A stretch of 64,000 nucleotides of DNA, from contig JAJPHV010000060.1 of NCBI GenBank assembly GCA_021325095.1, positions 1-64,000 on the forward strand. The letters run 5' to 3'. The notes beneath the pieces were generated by a model. The model was given only the letters and a program-made list of their open reading frames with translations. It did no database searches and had not been told where the DNA came from. The translations under genes and the position numbers were made by a program. Shown here piece by piece: positions 35,297 through 45,678 of the stretch. The stretch comes from Chloroflexota bacterium (GTDB lineage Bacteria; Chloroflexota; Anaerolineae; Aggregatilineales; UBA2796). The stretch's first letter is position 1. The number at the start of each line of letters is the position of its first letter.

Positions 35297-35896
35297 TCAT
35301 TCCGGCCTGGTTTCGGCGTTCTCGGCCTTCTCGTTCTTTTCACTGTTGTTGCGCGGCACTTTGTCGTCATCCATCAACTCGGCCTCCACCGGTTCGCCGC
35401 TGACGGCATCTTCGGCAGTTGGATGGACGACGCTGACTCCCGGCGCGGGCAATGAGCCGGCAGCCTCAAAACCTTTGATGCCCGCCGGGTGGCCGATCAT
35501 CGTGATCTTGCCATCGATAAAAGCGCCTTCCTCGGTGGTGATGGCTGAAGCGTTGATGTCGCCCCAGACACGGCCCGTGCGCAGCAGTTGAATCTTGTTG
35601 CCGCTGATATTGCCGCGAACGGCTCCGGCGATAGAGATGTTCCGGGCGTGAATGTCGGCGGTAATGCGCGCCGTCTCGCCCACGAGGACGTTGCCTTCGA
35701 TCTCCAGCGTGCCTTCCAGCGTGCCATCGAGCCGGACGTTGGCCTGGCTCTTGAAATCGCCTTTCAGGGTCGAGTTTGCGCCAAGCACGGTCTCGAAGCC
35801 GACGGGCTGGCGTGGGGCCTGCGGCGGGGGTTGCTGGCCGGACGCCGCGCCGGGCGTGACGGCCTGGGTCGTCTGCGTCTTACGCGCTCCAAACAT
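35297..35896 (-). CDS. Bactofilin-family cytoskeletal protein
   Basis: A 199-residue protein. A Gln/Pro/Ala-rich N-terminal tail (1-35) is followed by the bactofilin beta-helix (about 35-145), with repeated hydrophobic-Gly steps: FETVLGANSTLKGDFKS, NVLVGETARITADIHARN and GAVRGNISGNKIQLLRTGRV. A C-terminal acidic Asn/Glu-rich tail follows. Bactofilins polymerise at the membrane and scaffold wall synthesis or polarity. The beta-repeat resembles that of the membrane protein at 29231-30277. Confidence 0.92.
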   Translation of the reverse strand: MFGARKTQTTQAVTPGAASGQQPPPQAPRQPVGFETVLGANSTLKGDFKSQANVRLDGTLEGTLEIEGNVLVGETARITADIHARNISIAGAVRGNISGNKIQLLRTGRVWGDINASAITTEEGAFIDGKITMIGHPAGIKGFEAAGSLPAPGVSVVHPTAEDAVSGEPVEAELMDDDKVPRNNSEKNEKAENAETRPE

Positions 35897-36139
35897 AACA
35901 ACGCTCCTGGCTACACCGACAAGATTCCATACGTTGAACTATAACCTACGTTGCGGTGGGTCGCCAATGGAACGAGCTCCGGTTTCAGGGTACACATCAA
36001 GTCGGTCTGGCGGAAGGCGCCATATTGGGGGTGGGTGGTCTGCCCACAACGCCTGAAGGTACGAGGTGAGGTAAAATTGAAACAAGTATACAAAGTCGGC
36101 TTGGAGGGAAACTTATGGGCGCCCGGTAAGGAGGCAAGC

Positions 36140-36799
36140 ATGATCTTCCAGAATCGCACTGATGCTGGCCGCCGACTTGCTCAGAGGCTGTTGACCTACG
36201 CCAATCGCCCCGACGTACTGGTGCTGGCCCTGCCACGCGGCGGCGTGCCGGTGGCCTTCGAGATTGCACGCGAGCTGAAAGCGCCACTCGACGTATTCGT
36301 CGTGCGCAAATTGGGCGTGCCCGGCCAGGAAGAACTGGCGATGGGTGCGATTGCTTCCGGCGGCAGTTGTGTGCTCAACCAGCACCTCATCAGAGCGATT
36401 GGCATCACGCAGGATGAGGTCAATACGGTCATTGCCCAGGAAAAGCGCGAGCTTCAACGGCGCCAACGCCTGTACCGGGCTGACCGTCCTTACCCCGATC
36501 TCCATAATCGCACAGTGATCCTGGTCGATGATGGGCTGGCAACGGGCGCAACCATGTACGCGGCGGTGACCGCCCTGCGCAAGCTGGAGCCTGCCCGGCT
36601 GATCGTGGCTGTCCCGGTGGCTGCCAAGGAAGTCTGTGATCGCTTCGGCCACATCGTCGATGAGATGGTCTGTGTCCAGACGCCAGACCCCTTTGACGGG
36701 GTGAGCCGCTGGTATGCCGATTTCTCGCAGACGACGGATGATGAGGTTCGTGAGCTACTGATGCGCGCCAACCCAGGGGCAGCCGCATTGCCTGGGTGA
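36140..36799 (+). CDS. Phosphoribosyltransferase-family protein
   Basis: A 219-residue type I phosphoribosyltransferase. The PRPP-binding loop VILVDDGLATGATMYAA (residues about 130-146) is clear, and the N-terminal LPRGGVPVAFEIA loop is also typical. The family is often annotated only as PRTase-like and its substrate is not known. The ATG at 36140 has TAAGGAGG. A long upstream extension of the frame to 35951 is rejected. Confidence 0.88.
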   Translation: MIFQNRTDAGRRLAQRLLTYANRPDVLVLALPRGGVPVAFEIARELKAPLDVFVVRKLGVPGQEELAMGAIASGGSCVLNQHLIRAIGITQDEVNTVIAQEKRELQRRQRLYRADRPYPDLHNRTVILVDDGLATGATMYAAVTALRKLEPARLIVAVPVAAKEVCDRFGHIVDEMVCVQTPDPFDGVSRWYADFSQTTDDEVRELLMRANPGAAALPG

Positions 36800-36849
36800 A
36801 CCGGGCAAACGTAATGCCGGGCTGCCCGATGGATGAAGTGCTAGACGGT

Positions 36850-37911
36850 TCAGCCGATGATGATCGAATTGCCAGCGATCAGGTCTTTGACCACTTCGGG
36901 CGTGATGAAGTTGTGCGGGAAGCCCAGATCGATCTCGCTCACCTTGTTCAGCCGTGCTACCTGTTCTGCGGACAGCGTGAAATCCAGAGCCGCCACATTG
37001 TCCTCGAACTGTTGCACAGTCCGTGCCCCGATGAGCGGACTCGTCACGCCGGGCCGTTGCAGCACCCAGTTGATCGCCACCTGAGCGGGCGAATAACCGA
37101 TCTCCTGGGCAACCTTCACCACTTCATCAACGATGATTCGGTTGCGCTCGTCGCGCAGGCGTCCCCAGTCACCGCGCAGCGAGTCGTTGTCTGGGCGGCT
37201 GTGCTTGCCCGTCAGCACGCCGCTGCCGAGGATGGCCCAGGGCATGACGGCCAGGCCGAATTCCTGCGCCATCGGGATCAAGTCGCGTTCCGAGGTGCGC
37301 TCGATCAGGCTGTACTGGATTTGCAAGGCCACGAACGGACTCCAGCCGCGCAGACTCGCCAGCGTATTGGCCTGTGCCACCTTCCAGGCGGGCGCGTCGG
37401 AAATGCCGACGGACAGCACCTTCCCCTGGCGCACAACGTCGTCCAGGGCACGCATCACCTCTTCAATGAGCGTGTAGCGATCCCAGGCGTGCACCCAGTA
37501 CAGATCGATGTAATCCACCTGTAGACGTTTCAGGCTGGCCTCAAGCGATTGAACCAGGTTTTTGCGGTGAGAGCCGCCTGCGTTCGGGTCACCGGGCCGC
37601 ATATTGAGCGTGTATTTGGTGGCGATGACGAACTGATCGCGCCGCCCCTTAATGAACTCCCCGACGAAGGTTTCGGCAGTGCCGTTCGTGTAGCGGTTGG
37701 CGGTGTCGATGAAGTTGCCGCCAAGCTCCGCGTAGCGCTCGAATATCTTGCGGCACTCATCCTTGTCCGCGCCCCAGCCCCAATCGGTGCCGAAGGTCAT
37801 CGTCCCCAGCGCGAGCGGCGAAACGCGCAACCCGCTTCTGCCCAGCAGTCGGTAATGGTCAAGCTGCGTGAGTTTGCCGGTCTGTGACTGTGTTGCCGGT
37901 TCGACAGCCAT
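36850..37911 (-). CDS. Aldo/keto reductase
   Basis: A 353-residue NADP-type reductase with the (beta/alpha)8 fold. The tetrad is visible: Asp and Tyr in FIDTANRYTNG, Lys in IATKYTL and His in YWVHAWD. The C-terminal segment VISPLIGART-like region (read VTSPLIGARTVQQFEDN) binds the cofactor. It is close to the large AKR subgroup acting on sugars and carbonyls. The ATG at 37911 has GAGGAAAG upstream. Convergent with the PRTase gene. Confidence 0.9.
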   Translation of the reverse strand: MAVEPATQSQTGKLTQLDHYRLLGRSGLRVSPLALGTMTFGTDWGWGADKDECRKIFERYAELGGNFIDTANRYTNGTAETFVGEFIKGRRDQFVIATKYTLNMRPGDPNAGGSHRKNLVQSLEASLKRLQVDYIDLYWVHAWDRYTLIEEVMRALDDVVRQGKVLSVGISDAPAWKVAQANTLASLRGWSPFVALQIQYSLIERTSERDLIPMAQEFGLAVMPWAILGSGVLTGKHSRPDNDSLRGDWGRLRDERNRIIVDEVVKVAQEIGYSPAQVAINWVLQRPGVTSPLIGARTVQQFEDNVAALDFTLSAEQVARLNKVSEIDLGFPHNFITPEVVKDLIAGNSIIIG

Positions 37912-38086
37912 GTATCTTTCCTCGTGTGCTTGAATTTCGATATTACCTAACAACCTTAGCAAGAGCGTCAGCAGGTTGGCAAGTCCGTCTCGCAGGAGAA
38001 CGGACGCGGTGATGAACGGGGTGCGGCCTGAACGAAGCTATGCTATGATCGAATCTGCCGATCAGCGCACTCACATAAGGACAGCC

Positions 38087-39241
38087 ATGAAAATTACTGC
38101 CGTTACGCCACTGGTACTCGGAACACCCTGGCGCAATTTGACGTTCGTCAAGGTGGAGACGGATGAAGGGATTTACGGCCTGGGCGAAGTCCGGCTGAAC
38201 AACCGGACGAATGCCCTGCTCGGCTACCTGAGCGAAGCGATCCCGCGTTACGCCATCGGGCACGACCCTTTTGAGATCGAAGCGCTGACCTCGCGCATGA
38301 TCATCGGCGACTTCGGGCGGATGGGCGAGGTCACGATGTCGGCGGTCTCGATCCTGGAGATGGCCTGCTGGTATATTGTCGGCAAGGCGCTCGGCCAGCC
38401 CTGCTACCGCTTGATGGGCGGCGCGGTGCGCGACAAAATCAAAGCCTATGCCAATGGCTGGTACACGGTGGAGCGAACACCGGAGGCTTTTCACGACGCG
38501 GCGCGCAAGGTCGTGGAGCGGGGCTACCTGGCGCTCAAGATCGATCCATTCGGGGCGGGGCGCTATGAGTTGAGCCTGGACGAGCAAGCTCGCTCGGTGG
38601 CCCTGGTCGAGGCGGTGCGCGATGCCGTCGGGCCAGATTGCGACATTCTGCTTGAGATGCACGGGCGCTTCAACCCCTCAACGGCCATCCTGATGGCCCG
38701 CAAAATGGAACACCTGCGGCTGGCCTGGATCGAGGAACCTGTGCCGCCCGAAAACCTACCGGAACTGCGCCGGGTTGCCGAGCGCGTCAATATCCCGGTG
38801 GCGACGGGCGAGCGGCTGCACACTATGACCGAGTTCCGGGCGCTGTTCGACCTGAACGCGGTGGACATCATCCAGCCTGACCTGACCCATTTCGGCGGGC
38901 TGACGCTGACCCGGCGCCTATCGGCCTGGGCCGACGTTCACAATGTCCTGGTCGCGCCCCACAACGTCGGCGGGCCGGTCAGCACGGCGGCGGCGCTGCA
39001 CCTGGCCGCCTGCACCCCGAACTTTATGATCCAGGAACACTTCAATGATTTCGCCGACTCGTGGGTCAAACAGGCTGCACCGGGCATCCCAGACATGGTG
39101 GATGGCTACTTTGCGCTGCCCGATAAGCCAGGCCTGGGCGTTGAATTGAATGAGGCTGTCTTCCAGGATCATCCGCAGATGGAAGGGCACTTCGACCTGT
39201 GGCGCGACGACTGGCATCGCCGTGACGTGGCAAAAAAATAG
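38087..39241 (+). CDS. Mandelate racemase/muconate lactonizing enzyme family dehydratase
   Basis: A 384-residue enolase-superfamily enzyme. The N-terminal cap (about 1-120) is followed by a barrel with ALKIDPFGAG (Lys-x-Asp), LEMHGRFNPSTAI (metal-ligand region), AWIEEPVPPEN (Glu ligand), GERLHTMTEF (Glu ligand) and VAPHNVGGPVST (His base). The HGRF...EEP...GER...HN pattern is that of galactonate/gluconate-type sugar-acid dehydratases, but the substrate cannot be set. The ATG at 38087 has ATAAGGAC upstream. Confidence 0.88.
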   Translation: MKITAVTPLVLGTPWRNLTFVKVETDEGIYGLGEVRLNNRTNALLGYLSEAIPRYAIGHDPFEIEALTSRMIIGDFGRMGEVTMSAVSILEMACWYIVGKALGQPCYRLMGGAVRDKIKAYANGWYTVERTPEAFHDAARKVVERGYLALKIDPFGAGRYELSLDEQARSVALVEAVRDAVGPDCDILLEMHGRFNPSTAILMARKMEHLRLAWIEEPVPPENLPELRRVAERVNIPVATGERLHTMTEFRALFDLNAVDIIQPDLTHFGGLTLTRRLSAWADVHNVLVAPHNVGGPVSTAAALHLAACTPNFMIQEHFNDFADSWVKQAAPGIPDMVDGYFALPDKPGLGVELNEAVFQDHPQMEGHFDLWRDDWHRRDVAKK

Positions 39242-39365
39242 GGACAGCGCTGGCGAGTTCGCTAAAAGAACTCCGATGCGCAATCCAATTCGCCAGATAG
39301 CAACGATTATATAGTTGACGGGTTCCCACCCTCTTCATCCGATTCTTCTAAGAAAGGTATAGAGT

Positions 39366-40436
39366 ATGTCGAAACTGAGAAGTTTGATTCTATTGTTGTT
39401 GGTTGTGTTGGCGGCCAGCCCGGTCTATGCCCAGAGCGCCAAGCCGCTGATCAGCCTGGGTGAATCCAAAGAACTGGGCAAATTTCTGGTCGGCAAAGAT
39501 GGCATGACCCTGTACAGCTACCCACTCGACAACATCAACGAGAGCGTCTGCTACGACCAGTGCGCCAAAGCCTGGCCGCCGCTGATGGTGGACAGCGCCG
39601 ACCAGATCACGGCAGCCGAAGGCATTCCCGGCAAATTTGGCACAACCACGCGCAAAGACGGCAAGCTGCAAGTGACCTACAACGGGATGCCGCTTTACTA
39701 CTGGTTCAAGGACACCAAAGCGGGCGATACCACCGGTCACCGGGTTGGCCGCATCTGGTGGGTGGTGCCCCCGGCGACGGTTGCGGCAGAAAAGCTGCCC
39801 AAAGTGGGGACGGTGCTGGTTGGCCCGACGGGCATGACTTTGTACCTGTGGAAGAAGGACACGGCAGACACGAGCACCTGCTACGATCAGTGCGCGACGA
39901 ACTGGCCGCCGCTGACCGTCAAGAGCGCCGACGAGATCGTGCCGGGTGTCAATCTGCTCGGCAAGTTCGGCACGACCACCCGCAAGGACAACACGCTGCA
40001 GGTGACGTACAACGGGATGCCGCTCTATTATTACGCCAAGGATAAGGCGATTGGCGACGCCAGCGGCGAGGGCGTGGGCGACAGTTGGTACACCATCGTG
40101 CCAGAGACGGTGGGCGTCAGTAAGAATAAAGACCTGGGCGACATCCTGATCAGCTACGACGGCATGACGCTGTACACTTACGCGAAGGATTCGGCGGGCA
40201 CGAGCACCTGCACGGGCGATTGTGCCAAAGCCTGGCCGCCATTTACTGTCCTGCCTGAAGAGCGTCTGGCGGCGAGCGCCGACGTCAAGGGCAAACTGGA
40301 CACGATCAAGCGCGAGGACGGTGGGTTGCAGGTCACATACAATGGGATGCCGCTCTACGTCTACGCCAAGGACAAGGTTCCCGGCGATGCCACCGGCCAG
40401 AACGTCGGTAACGTGTGGGCCGTCGTCAAGCCGTAA
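39366..40436 (+). CDS. Secreted protein with three COG4315-type repeats
   Basis: A 356-residue secreted protein. A signal peptide (about 1-22) is followed by three repeats of about 110 residues. Each begins GMTLYxY or GMTLYLW, then carries a C-x-x-x-C-A-x-x-WPP block (CYDQCAKAWPP, CYDQCATNWPP, CTGDCAKAWPP), and ends with LQVTYNGMPLY and a GDxxG turn. This matches the Lipoprotein_15 (COG4315) family. It lies just upstream of the complex III operon but behind its own terminator. Function unknown. Confidence 0.88.
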   Translation: MSKLRSLILLLLVVLAASPVYAQSAKPLISLGESKELGKFLVGKDGMTLYSYPLDNINESVCYDQCAKAWPPLMVDSADQITAAEGIPGKFGTTTRKDGKLQVTYNGMPLYYWFKDTKAGDTTGHRVGRIWWVVPPATVAAEKLPKVGTVLVGPTGMTLYLWKKDTADTSTCYDQCATNWPPLTVKSADEIVPGVNLLGKFGTTTRKDNTLQVTYNGMPLYYYAKDKAIGDASGEGVGDSWYTIVPETVGVSKNKDLGDILISYDGMTLYTYAKDSAGTSTCTGDCAKAWPPFTVLPEERLAASADVKGKLDTIKREDGGLQVTYNGMPLYVYAKDKVPGDATGQNVGNVWAVVKP

Positions 40437-40466
40437 GCGGTTATCTCTGCGGAACTGATGTGGAGT

Positions 40467-40498
40467 GCAGGAGCGCCTGAGACAAGTGGCGCTCCTGC
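40467..40498 (+). terminator. Hairpin terminator after the COG4315 gene
   Basis: GCAGGAGCGCC (40467-40477) pairs perfectly with GGCGCTCCTGC (40488-40498) around a 10-base loop. It is 30 bases after the stop at 40436. The downstream T tract is weak (TAATAAGATTT). Confidence 0.65.
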
Positions 40499-40669
40499 TA
40501 ATAAGATTTCTTGCCGGGGCAAAAGGGTAAGATTCGCAGACATCTTTCAAAACCTGTCAGGCGTTGGCGCAATCGGCTGTCTCGATCTTACGGTGTGCTC
40601 ATATCCCATGCGTGATCACAATTATCGAATGGTCTGGTTCTGCTCGGCGTGCTAACCTGAAGGCTGCGA

Positions 40670-41308
40670 ATGGGACAGGTTTTTCCGCGTAGCGCGAATC
40701 TGATTGCGCCCGTCAGCGTGGTTGTGGTTGTCCTCCTGGTTGGGGCTGCTGCGGCGTTCCTGATCCTCGCGCCGCAGTCATTTGCTGCGCCCGTTCTGGC
40801 GCAGCCGGTGGCCTTCAGCCACCAGCAGCACGTCGGCAATCTCGGAATCGATTGCCGCTACTGCCACACGACGGTTGACAGGGCGCCGTTTGCAGGCATA
40901 CCGTCCACGCAAATCTGTATGAACTGCCACTCGGAAGTCCTTAGCTCCGACGATAAGCTGGCGCTCGTCCGCGACAGCAGCACAAACGGCAGGCCGCTGG
41001 TCTGGACGCGCGTTCACCATCTGCCCGACTACGCCTACTTTGACCACAGCGCCCACGTCAACAAAGGCGTGGCCTGCGTCACCTGTCACGGGCAGGTCGA
41101 TCAGATGCCCGTCGTCGTGCAGACCAGGAGCCTGCAAATGAGCTGGTGCATGGATTGCCATCGCAACCCGGCTCCCAAAATCCGCCCCCGCGACCAGGTG
41201 ACGAACATGAACTGGCAGCCACCCGCCGATTTTGATCAGGTTCGGCAGCATTTGATCGAAGAATATCACGTCGAGAGCAAGACAAGCTGCTCGACGTGCC
41301 ACAGGTGA
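40670..41308 (+). CDS. actA: Alternative complex III pentaheme cytochrome c subunit ActA
   Basis: A 212-residue protein anchored by one N-terminal membrane segment (about 10-32). Five c-type heme motifs are present: CRYCH, CMNCH, CVTCH, CMDCH and CSTCH. The subunit carries electrons from the iron-sulfur subunit to a soluble or membrane-bound acceptor. The ATG at 40670 has GAAGG upstream. It heads the operon that continues with actB after 4 bases. Confidence 0.93.
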   Translation: MGQVFPRSANLIAPVSVVVVVLLVGAAAAFLILAPQSFAAPVLAQPVAFSHQQHVGNLGIDCRYCHTTVDRAPFAGIPSTQICMNCHSEVLSSDDKLALVRDSSTNGRPLVWTRVHHLPDYAYFDHSAHVNKGVACVTCHGQVDQMPVVVQTRSLQMSWCMDCHRNPAPKIRPRDQVTNMNWQPPADFDQVRQHLIEEYHVESKTSCSTCHR

Positions 41309-41312
41309 AGAT

Positions 41313-44291
41313 GTGACCACACAAACTTCGCTCGACCTGGCGGCGATCCGCGCCCGGCTTTCGGCTGTGAAGGGCAAAGCCTACTGGCGCAGCCTGGAAG
41401 AACTGGCCGAGACGCCGGAATTCCAGGAGCTTTTGCGCCGCGAGTTTCCCCGGCAGGCCAACGCCGCCGCTGCCCTGAGCCGCCGCGATTTCCTGAAGTT
41501 CACGGCGGCAGCGCTGGCATTGGCAGGGCTGGCCGCGTGCAGCAGCCAGCCGCCGGAAAAGATCGTGCCCTATGTTAAGCAGCCGGAGAACCTGGTTCCC
41601 GGCAAAGCGCTCTACTTTGCGACGGCCCTCACGCTGGCAGGCTACGCGACGGGCGTTCTGGTGGAGAGCCACGAGGGGCGACCCACCAAGATCGAGGGCA
41701 ACCCCGGACATCCCGCCAGCCTGGGCGCAACGGACGCCTTTGCGCAGGCCGAAATCCTGACGCTGTATGACCCGGATCGCTCACAGCACGTCTTGCAGGC
41801 GGGCAAGCCGAGCACCTGGGCGGATTTCCTGACAGCGTTGGCGGCAGCGCTCAAGGAGCAGGAGTCCGGCCAGGGCGCGGGGCTGCGGATTGTCACCGGG
41901 GCGATTAGCTCCCCGACCCTGGCGAGCCAGATCGACGCGCTGCTCAAGAAATACCCGGCGGCGAAGTGGATTCAGTACGAGCCGGTCAACCGCGATAACG
42001 TCTATGAGGGCAGCCGTCTGGCGTTCGGGGAGGTCGTGGAGCCGCACTACCGCTTCGACAGGGCGCAGGTCATCCTGTCCCTGGATGCGGACTTCCTGCG
42101 TACCCCGGCTGGCGGCGTGCGCTACACGCGGGATTTCACCGACGGGCGGCGCGTGCGCAGCAACCGGATGAGTATGAATCGCCTGTACGCCGTCGAAAGC
42201 ACGCCGACCATCACCGGCGCGGTGGCCGATCACCGCCTGCCACAGCGCGCCAGCCAGATCGAGAGCTTCGCCCGCGCCCTGGCTGCGCAGCTTGGCGTCA
42301 AGGTGGAGCTGTCGGGCGGCACGGCTCACAGCGTTCCTGACCAATGGCTGAGTGCGCTGATCAAGGATTTGCAGCAGCACCGGGGTTCGAGCCTGATCGT
42401 GGCCGGCGATCACCAGCCGCCAGCGGTTCACGCGCTCGTCCATGCCATGAACGACGTGCTGGGCAACACCAACAAGACGGTGGTCTACACTGCATCGGTG
42501 ATCAGCGCCCCGGTGAACCAGACCGAAGCGCTAAAACAGCTTGCCGCCGATCTGGAGGCCGGTTCAGTACGGATAATGGCTTTTATCGGAACTAATCCAG
42601 TTTACACCGCGCCCGCCGACCTGGATTTCGCCAGCAAACTGCCGAAGGCAGCGCTCAAAATCCACCTGGGCCTGTATGGAGACGAAACCTCGGCGCTGTG
42701 CGACTGGCATATTCCCGAAACGCACCCGCTGGAGAGTTGGAGCGATGCCCGTGCCTACGACGGCACGGTAAGCCTTGTGCAGCCCTTGATTCTGCCGCTC
42801 TACGACGGCAAGTCGGCTCACGAACTGCTGGCGGCGCTGCTCGGCGGCGATCCTAAACAGACGGCGCATGATGTCGTGCAAGCCTACTGGAAGGCGAAGG
42901 CCGCCAATCTGTCCGCCAACTTCGATGCGGCCTGGAAAATGGCCCTGAATGATGGCCTGATTGCGGGCAGCGCGGCGCAGGCGGTTGAGGTGAAACTGGC
43001 CTCGCCGCTGTCGCTCCCGGCGAGCACGGCTGCGGCGAATAACGGCCTTGAGGTCATTTTCCAATCGGACGCGGCGACGTGGGACGGACGCTACGCCAAC
43101 AATGGCTGGCTGCAAGAGCTTCCCAGGCCGCTCTCCCTGCTGACCTGGGACAATGTGGCGTCGATCAGCCCGGCCACTGCCCAGCGTTTGCAATTTGCCA
43201 CCGGGGATGTGGTCGAACTGCGCTACAAGGGGCGCAGCCTGCGAGCGCCCGTCTGGATTCAGCCGGGCCACGCCGACGAATCGGTGACGCTCACCCTCGG
43301 TTATGGGCGCAAGAATGCCGGGAAGATCGGTTCCGGCCTGGGCTACAATGCTTACAGCCTGCGTACCTCGGACGCGCCCTGGTTCGCTTCGGGCGTGGAG
43401 ATCGCCAAGACCGGCCAGCAGTATCCGCTCGTCACCACGCAGGGCCACAACAACGTCGAGAACCGTGATCTGATCCGCTCCACGACGCTGGACAATTTCA
43501 CGAAGCATCCCGATTACGTCCACGCCAACGAGCCGAAACAGCCTGCCGGATCACTGTACCCGGCGCACCCCTATACGGGCCACGCCTGGGGGATGGCAAT
43601 CGATAGCTCGGCCTGCGTCGGCTGCAATGCGTGCATCATCGCCTGTCAGGCCGAAAACAATATCCCCACCGTCGGCAAGGACGAAGTCTCCAGAGGCCGC
43701 GAGATGCACTGGCTGCGCGTAGATCGCTATTTCAGTGGCGGCCTGGATAACCCGGCGACGGACTTCCAGCCCGTGCCGTGTATGCAGTGCGAAAATGCGC
43801 CGTGCGAACCGGTCTGCCCGGTGGGTGCGACGGCCCACAGCGACGAGGGCCTGAACGACATGGTGTACAATCGCTGCATCGGCACACGCTACTGTTCCAA
43901 CAACTGCCCGTACAAGGTGCGGCGCTTCAATTTCTTCCAGTATGCTGATTACGACACAGCCAGCCTGAAGCTGCTGCATAATCCCGACGTCACGGTGCGC
44001 AGCCGGGGCGTGATGGAGAAGTGTACTTACTGCGTCCAGCGCATCCAGAACGCCAGGATCAACGCGGATCGGGAAGGGCGTGCCCTGCGGGATGGCGAGA
44101 TCAAGACGGCCTGCCAGCAGGTGTGCCCGGCCCAGGCCATCGTCTTCGGCGACATCAACGACCCGAACAGCCTGGTTTCGCAGTTGAAGGCGCAGCCGCA
44201 CAATTACGCGCTGCTGTCCGAACTGAATACCCGCCCGCGCACGACCTATCTGGGCAAGGTGCGCAACCCGAATCCTGAGATCGAGGGGTAA
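41313..44291 (+). CDS. actB: Alternative complex III iron-sulfur/molybdopterin-like subunit ActB
   Basis: A 992-residue protein. Residues about 53-75 hold a twin-arginine type sequence with lipobox ([20 protein letters not shown] then Cys). Residues about 80-760 are a molybdopterin-oxidoreductase-like fold (no molybdenum is bound in known ActB). The C-terminal domain (about 770-950) is ferredoxin-like with [38 protein letters not shown] and CTYCVQRIQ, for four iron-sulfur clusters. Translation starts at a GTG (41313), 4 bases after actA. Confidence 0.95.
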   Translation: MTTQTSLDLAAIRARLSAVKGKAYWRSLEELAETPEFQELLRREFPRQANAAAALSRRDFLKFTAAALALAGLAACSSQPPEKIVPYVKQPENLVPGKALYFATALTLAGYATGVLVESHEGRPTKIEGNPGHPASLGATDAFAQAEILTLYDPDRSQHVLQAGKPSTWADFLTALAAALKEQESGQGAGLRIVTGAISSPTLASQIDALLKKYPAAKWIQYEPVNRDNVYEGSRLAFGEVVEPHYRFDRAQVILSLDADFLRTPAGGVRYTRDFTDGRRVRSNRMSMNRLYAVESTPTITGAVADHRLPQRASQIESFARALAAQLGVKVELSGGTAHSVPDQWLSALIKDLQQHRGSSLIVAGDHQPPAVHALVHAMNDVLGNTNKTVVYTASVISAPVNQTEALKQLAADLEAGSVRIMAFIGTNPVYTAPADLDFASKLPKAALKIHLGLYGDETSALCDWHIPETHPLESWSDARAYDGTVSLVQPLILPLYDGKSAHELLAALLGGDPKQTAHDVVQAYWKAKAANLSANFDAAWKMALNDGLIAGSAAQAVEVKLASPLSLPASTAAANNGLEVIFQSDAATWDGRYANNGWLQELPRPLSLLTWDNVASISPATAQRLQFATGDVVELRYKGRSLRAPVWIQPGHADESVTLTLGYGRKNAGKIGSGLGYNAYSLRTSDAPWFASGVEIAKTGQQYPLVTTQGHNNVENRDLIRSTTLDNFTKHPDYVHANEPKQPAGSLYPAHPYTGHAWGMAIDSSACVGCNACIIACQAENNIPTVGKDEVSRGREMHWLRVDRYFSGGLDNPATDFQPVPCMQCENAPCEPVCPVGATAHSDEGLNDMVYNRCIGTRYCSNNCPYKVRRFNFFQYADYDTASLKLLHNPDVTVRSRGVMEKCTYCVQRIQNARINADREGRALRDGEIKTACQQVCPAQAIVFGDINDPNSLVSQLKAQPHNYALLSELNTRPRTTYLGKVRNPNPEIEG

Positions 44292-44298
44292 TGCGGCC

Positions 44299-45678
44299 AT
44301 GACAACACGCCCGACCCAACCCGCGAGCGTGCCCGACGAAGCGCCGATCCTCGCGCCCGGCTATACCCTGGACTCGATCACGGGCAGGATCAGCGAGATC
44401 GTGCTGAGACCCGGTGTCGGGCGCTGGATCATCGGCTTTGGCATCGCCTTTGCGCTGGTCATGCTCTTCCTGTACGCCCTCGCCAACCTGCTCGTTCGAG
44501 GCATCGGCATCTGGGGCGTCAATATCCCCGTCGGCTGGGGCTTCGACATCGTGAACTTCGTGTGGTGGATCGGGATCGGCCATGCCGGAACGCTGATCTC
44601 GGCCTTTCTGCTGCTCATGCGGCAGGAGTGGCGCACCTCGATCAACCGCTTTGCCGAGGCCATGACGCTCTTTGCCGTCGCCTGCGCGGGGTTATACCCG
44701 CTGATGCACCTGGGGCGTCCCGAATACGTCTACTGGATGATCCCATACCCGGCTAACACCGGCCTGTGGCCGCAGTTCCGCAGCCCGCTCGTCTGGGATT
44801 TCTTCGCCATCACTTCCTACGGATTGGTGTCGTTCCTGTTCTGGTTTGTTGGCCTGCTGCCCGACCTTGCCACGCTACGGGATCGCGCCAAACGGCGATG
44901 GGTCAAGGTTATCTACGGCATCCTGGCGATGGGCTGGCGCGGATCGGCCCGGCACTGGTTCCGCTACCAGAAGGTTTATTTTCTGCTGGCGGCGCTGGCA
45001 ACGCCCCTGGTCGTTTCGGTGCACAGCATCGTCAGCCTGGACTTCGCTTCCGGGATCATTCCGGGCTGGCATTCGACCATCTTTCCACCGTATTTTGTGG
45101 CCGGGGCCATCTTCTCCGGGATGGCGATGGTGCTGACCATTGCTATCCCGCTGCGAGCCGGGTACGGCTGGCAGGGGTTCATCACGCAGCGCCACCTGGA
45201 CAACATGGCGAAGGTCATGCTTGCCAGCGGGCTGGTGGTCGCCTATGGCTACATGATGGAACTTTTCAACGCCTGGTACAGCGGCAACCTCTACGAGATG
45301 CACACGGCGGTGGATCGGGCGCTCGGCTACTACGCGCCGACTTTCTGGCTGATGATGGTCTGCAACGTCCTGCTGCCGCAGGCGTTGTGGTTCAAGCGCA
45401 TTCGCAACAATACTTTGTTGCTGTTTATCCTGGCCCTGCTGATCAACCTGGGGATGTGGACGGAACGCTTTGTGATCGTCGTGACCAGCCTGCATAACGA
45501 TTTCCTGCCCTCTGCCTGGGGTATCTACCTGCCGACCAGTTGGGACATTGCGACGCTGTTCGGCACGATTGGCCTGTTTGCAGCCATGCTGTTTGTGTTC
45601 ATCCGGCTCCTGCCCGCCATCTCGATCTTTGAGATGCGCAAGTTGCTGACCGATACACAGAAGGAGCACAGCGCATGA
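44299..45678 (+). CDS. actC: Alternative complex III quinol-binding membrane subunit ActC (NrfD-like)
   Basis: A 459-residue polytopic protein of the NrfD/PsrC family with about ten membrane segments. The WWIGIGHAGTLISAFLLL segment carries the conserved His near the quinol site, and HSIVSLDFASGIIPGWHST is the conserved central loop. It oxidises menaquinol together with ActF. It starts 7 bases after actB and overlaps the next gene by 4 bases. Confidence 0.94.
   Translation: MTTRPTQPASVPDEAPILAPGYTLDSITGRISEIVLRPGVGRWIIGFGIAFALVMLFLYALANLLVRGIGIWGVNIPVGWGFDIVNFVWWIGIGHAGTLISAFLLLMRQEWRTSINRFAEAMTLFAVACAGLYPLMHLGRPEYVYWMIPYPANTGLWPQFRSPLVWDFFAITSYGLVSFLFWFVGLLPDLATLRDRAKRRWVKVIYGILAMGWRGSARHWFRYQKVYFLLAALATPLVVSVHSIVSLDFASGIIPGWHSTIFPPYFVAGAIFSGMAMVLTIAIPLRAGYGWQGFITQRHLDNMAKVMLASGLVVAYGYMMELFNAWYSGNLYEMHTAVDRALGYYAPTFWLMMVCNVLLPQALWFKRIRNNTLLLFILALLINLGMWTERFVIVVTSLHNDFLPSAWGIYLPTSWDIATLFGTIGLFAAMLFVFIRLLPAISIFEMRKLLTDTQKEHSA

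Noticed and set aside
35951-36139. N-terminal extension of the phosphoribosyltransferase
   Set aside because: The family starts at the ATG at 36140, which has a TAAGGAGG site at the right distance.
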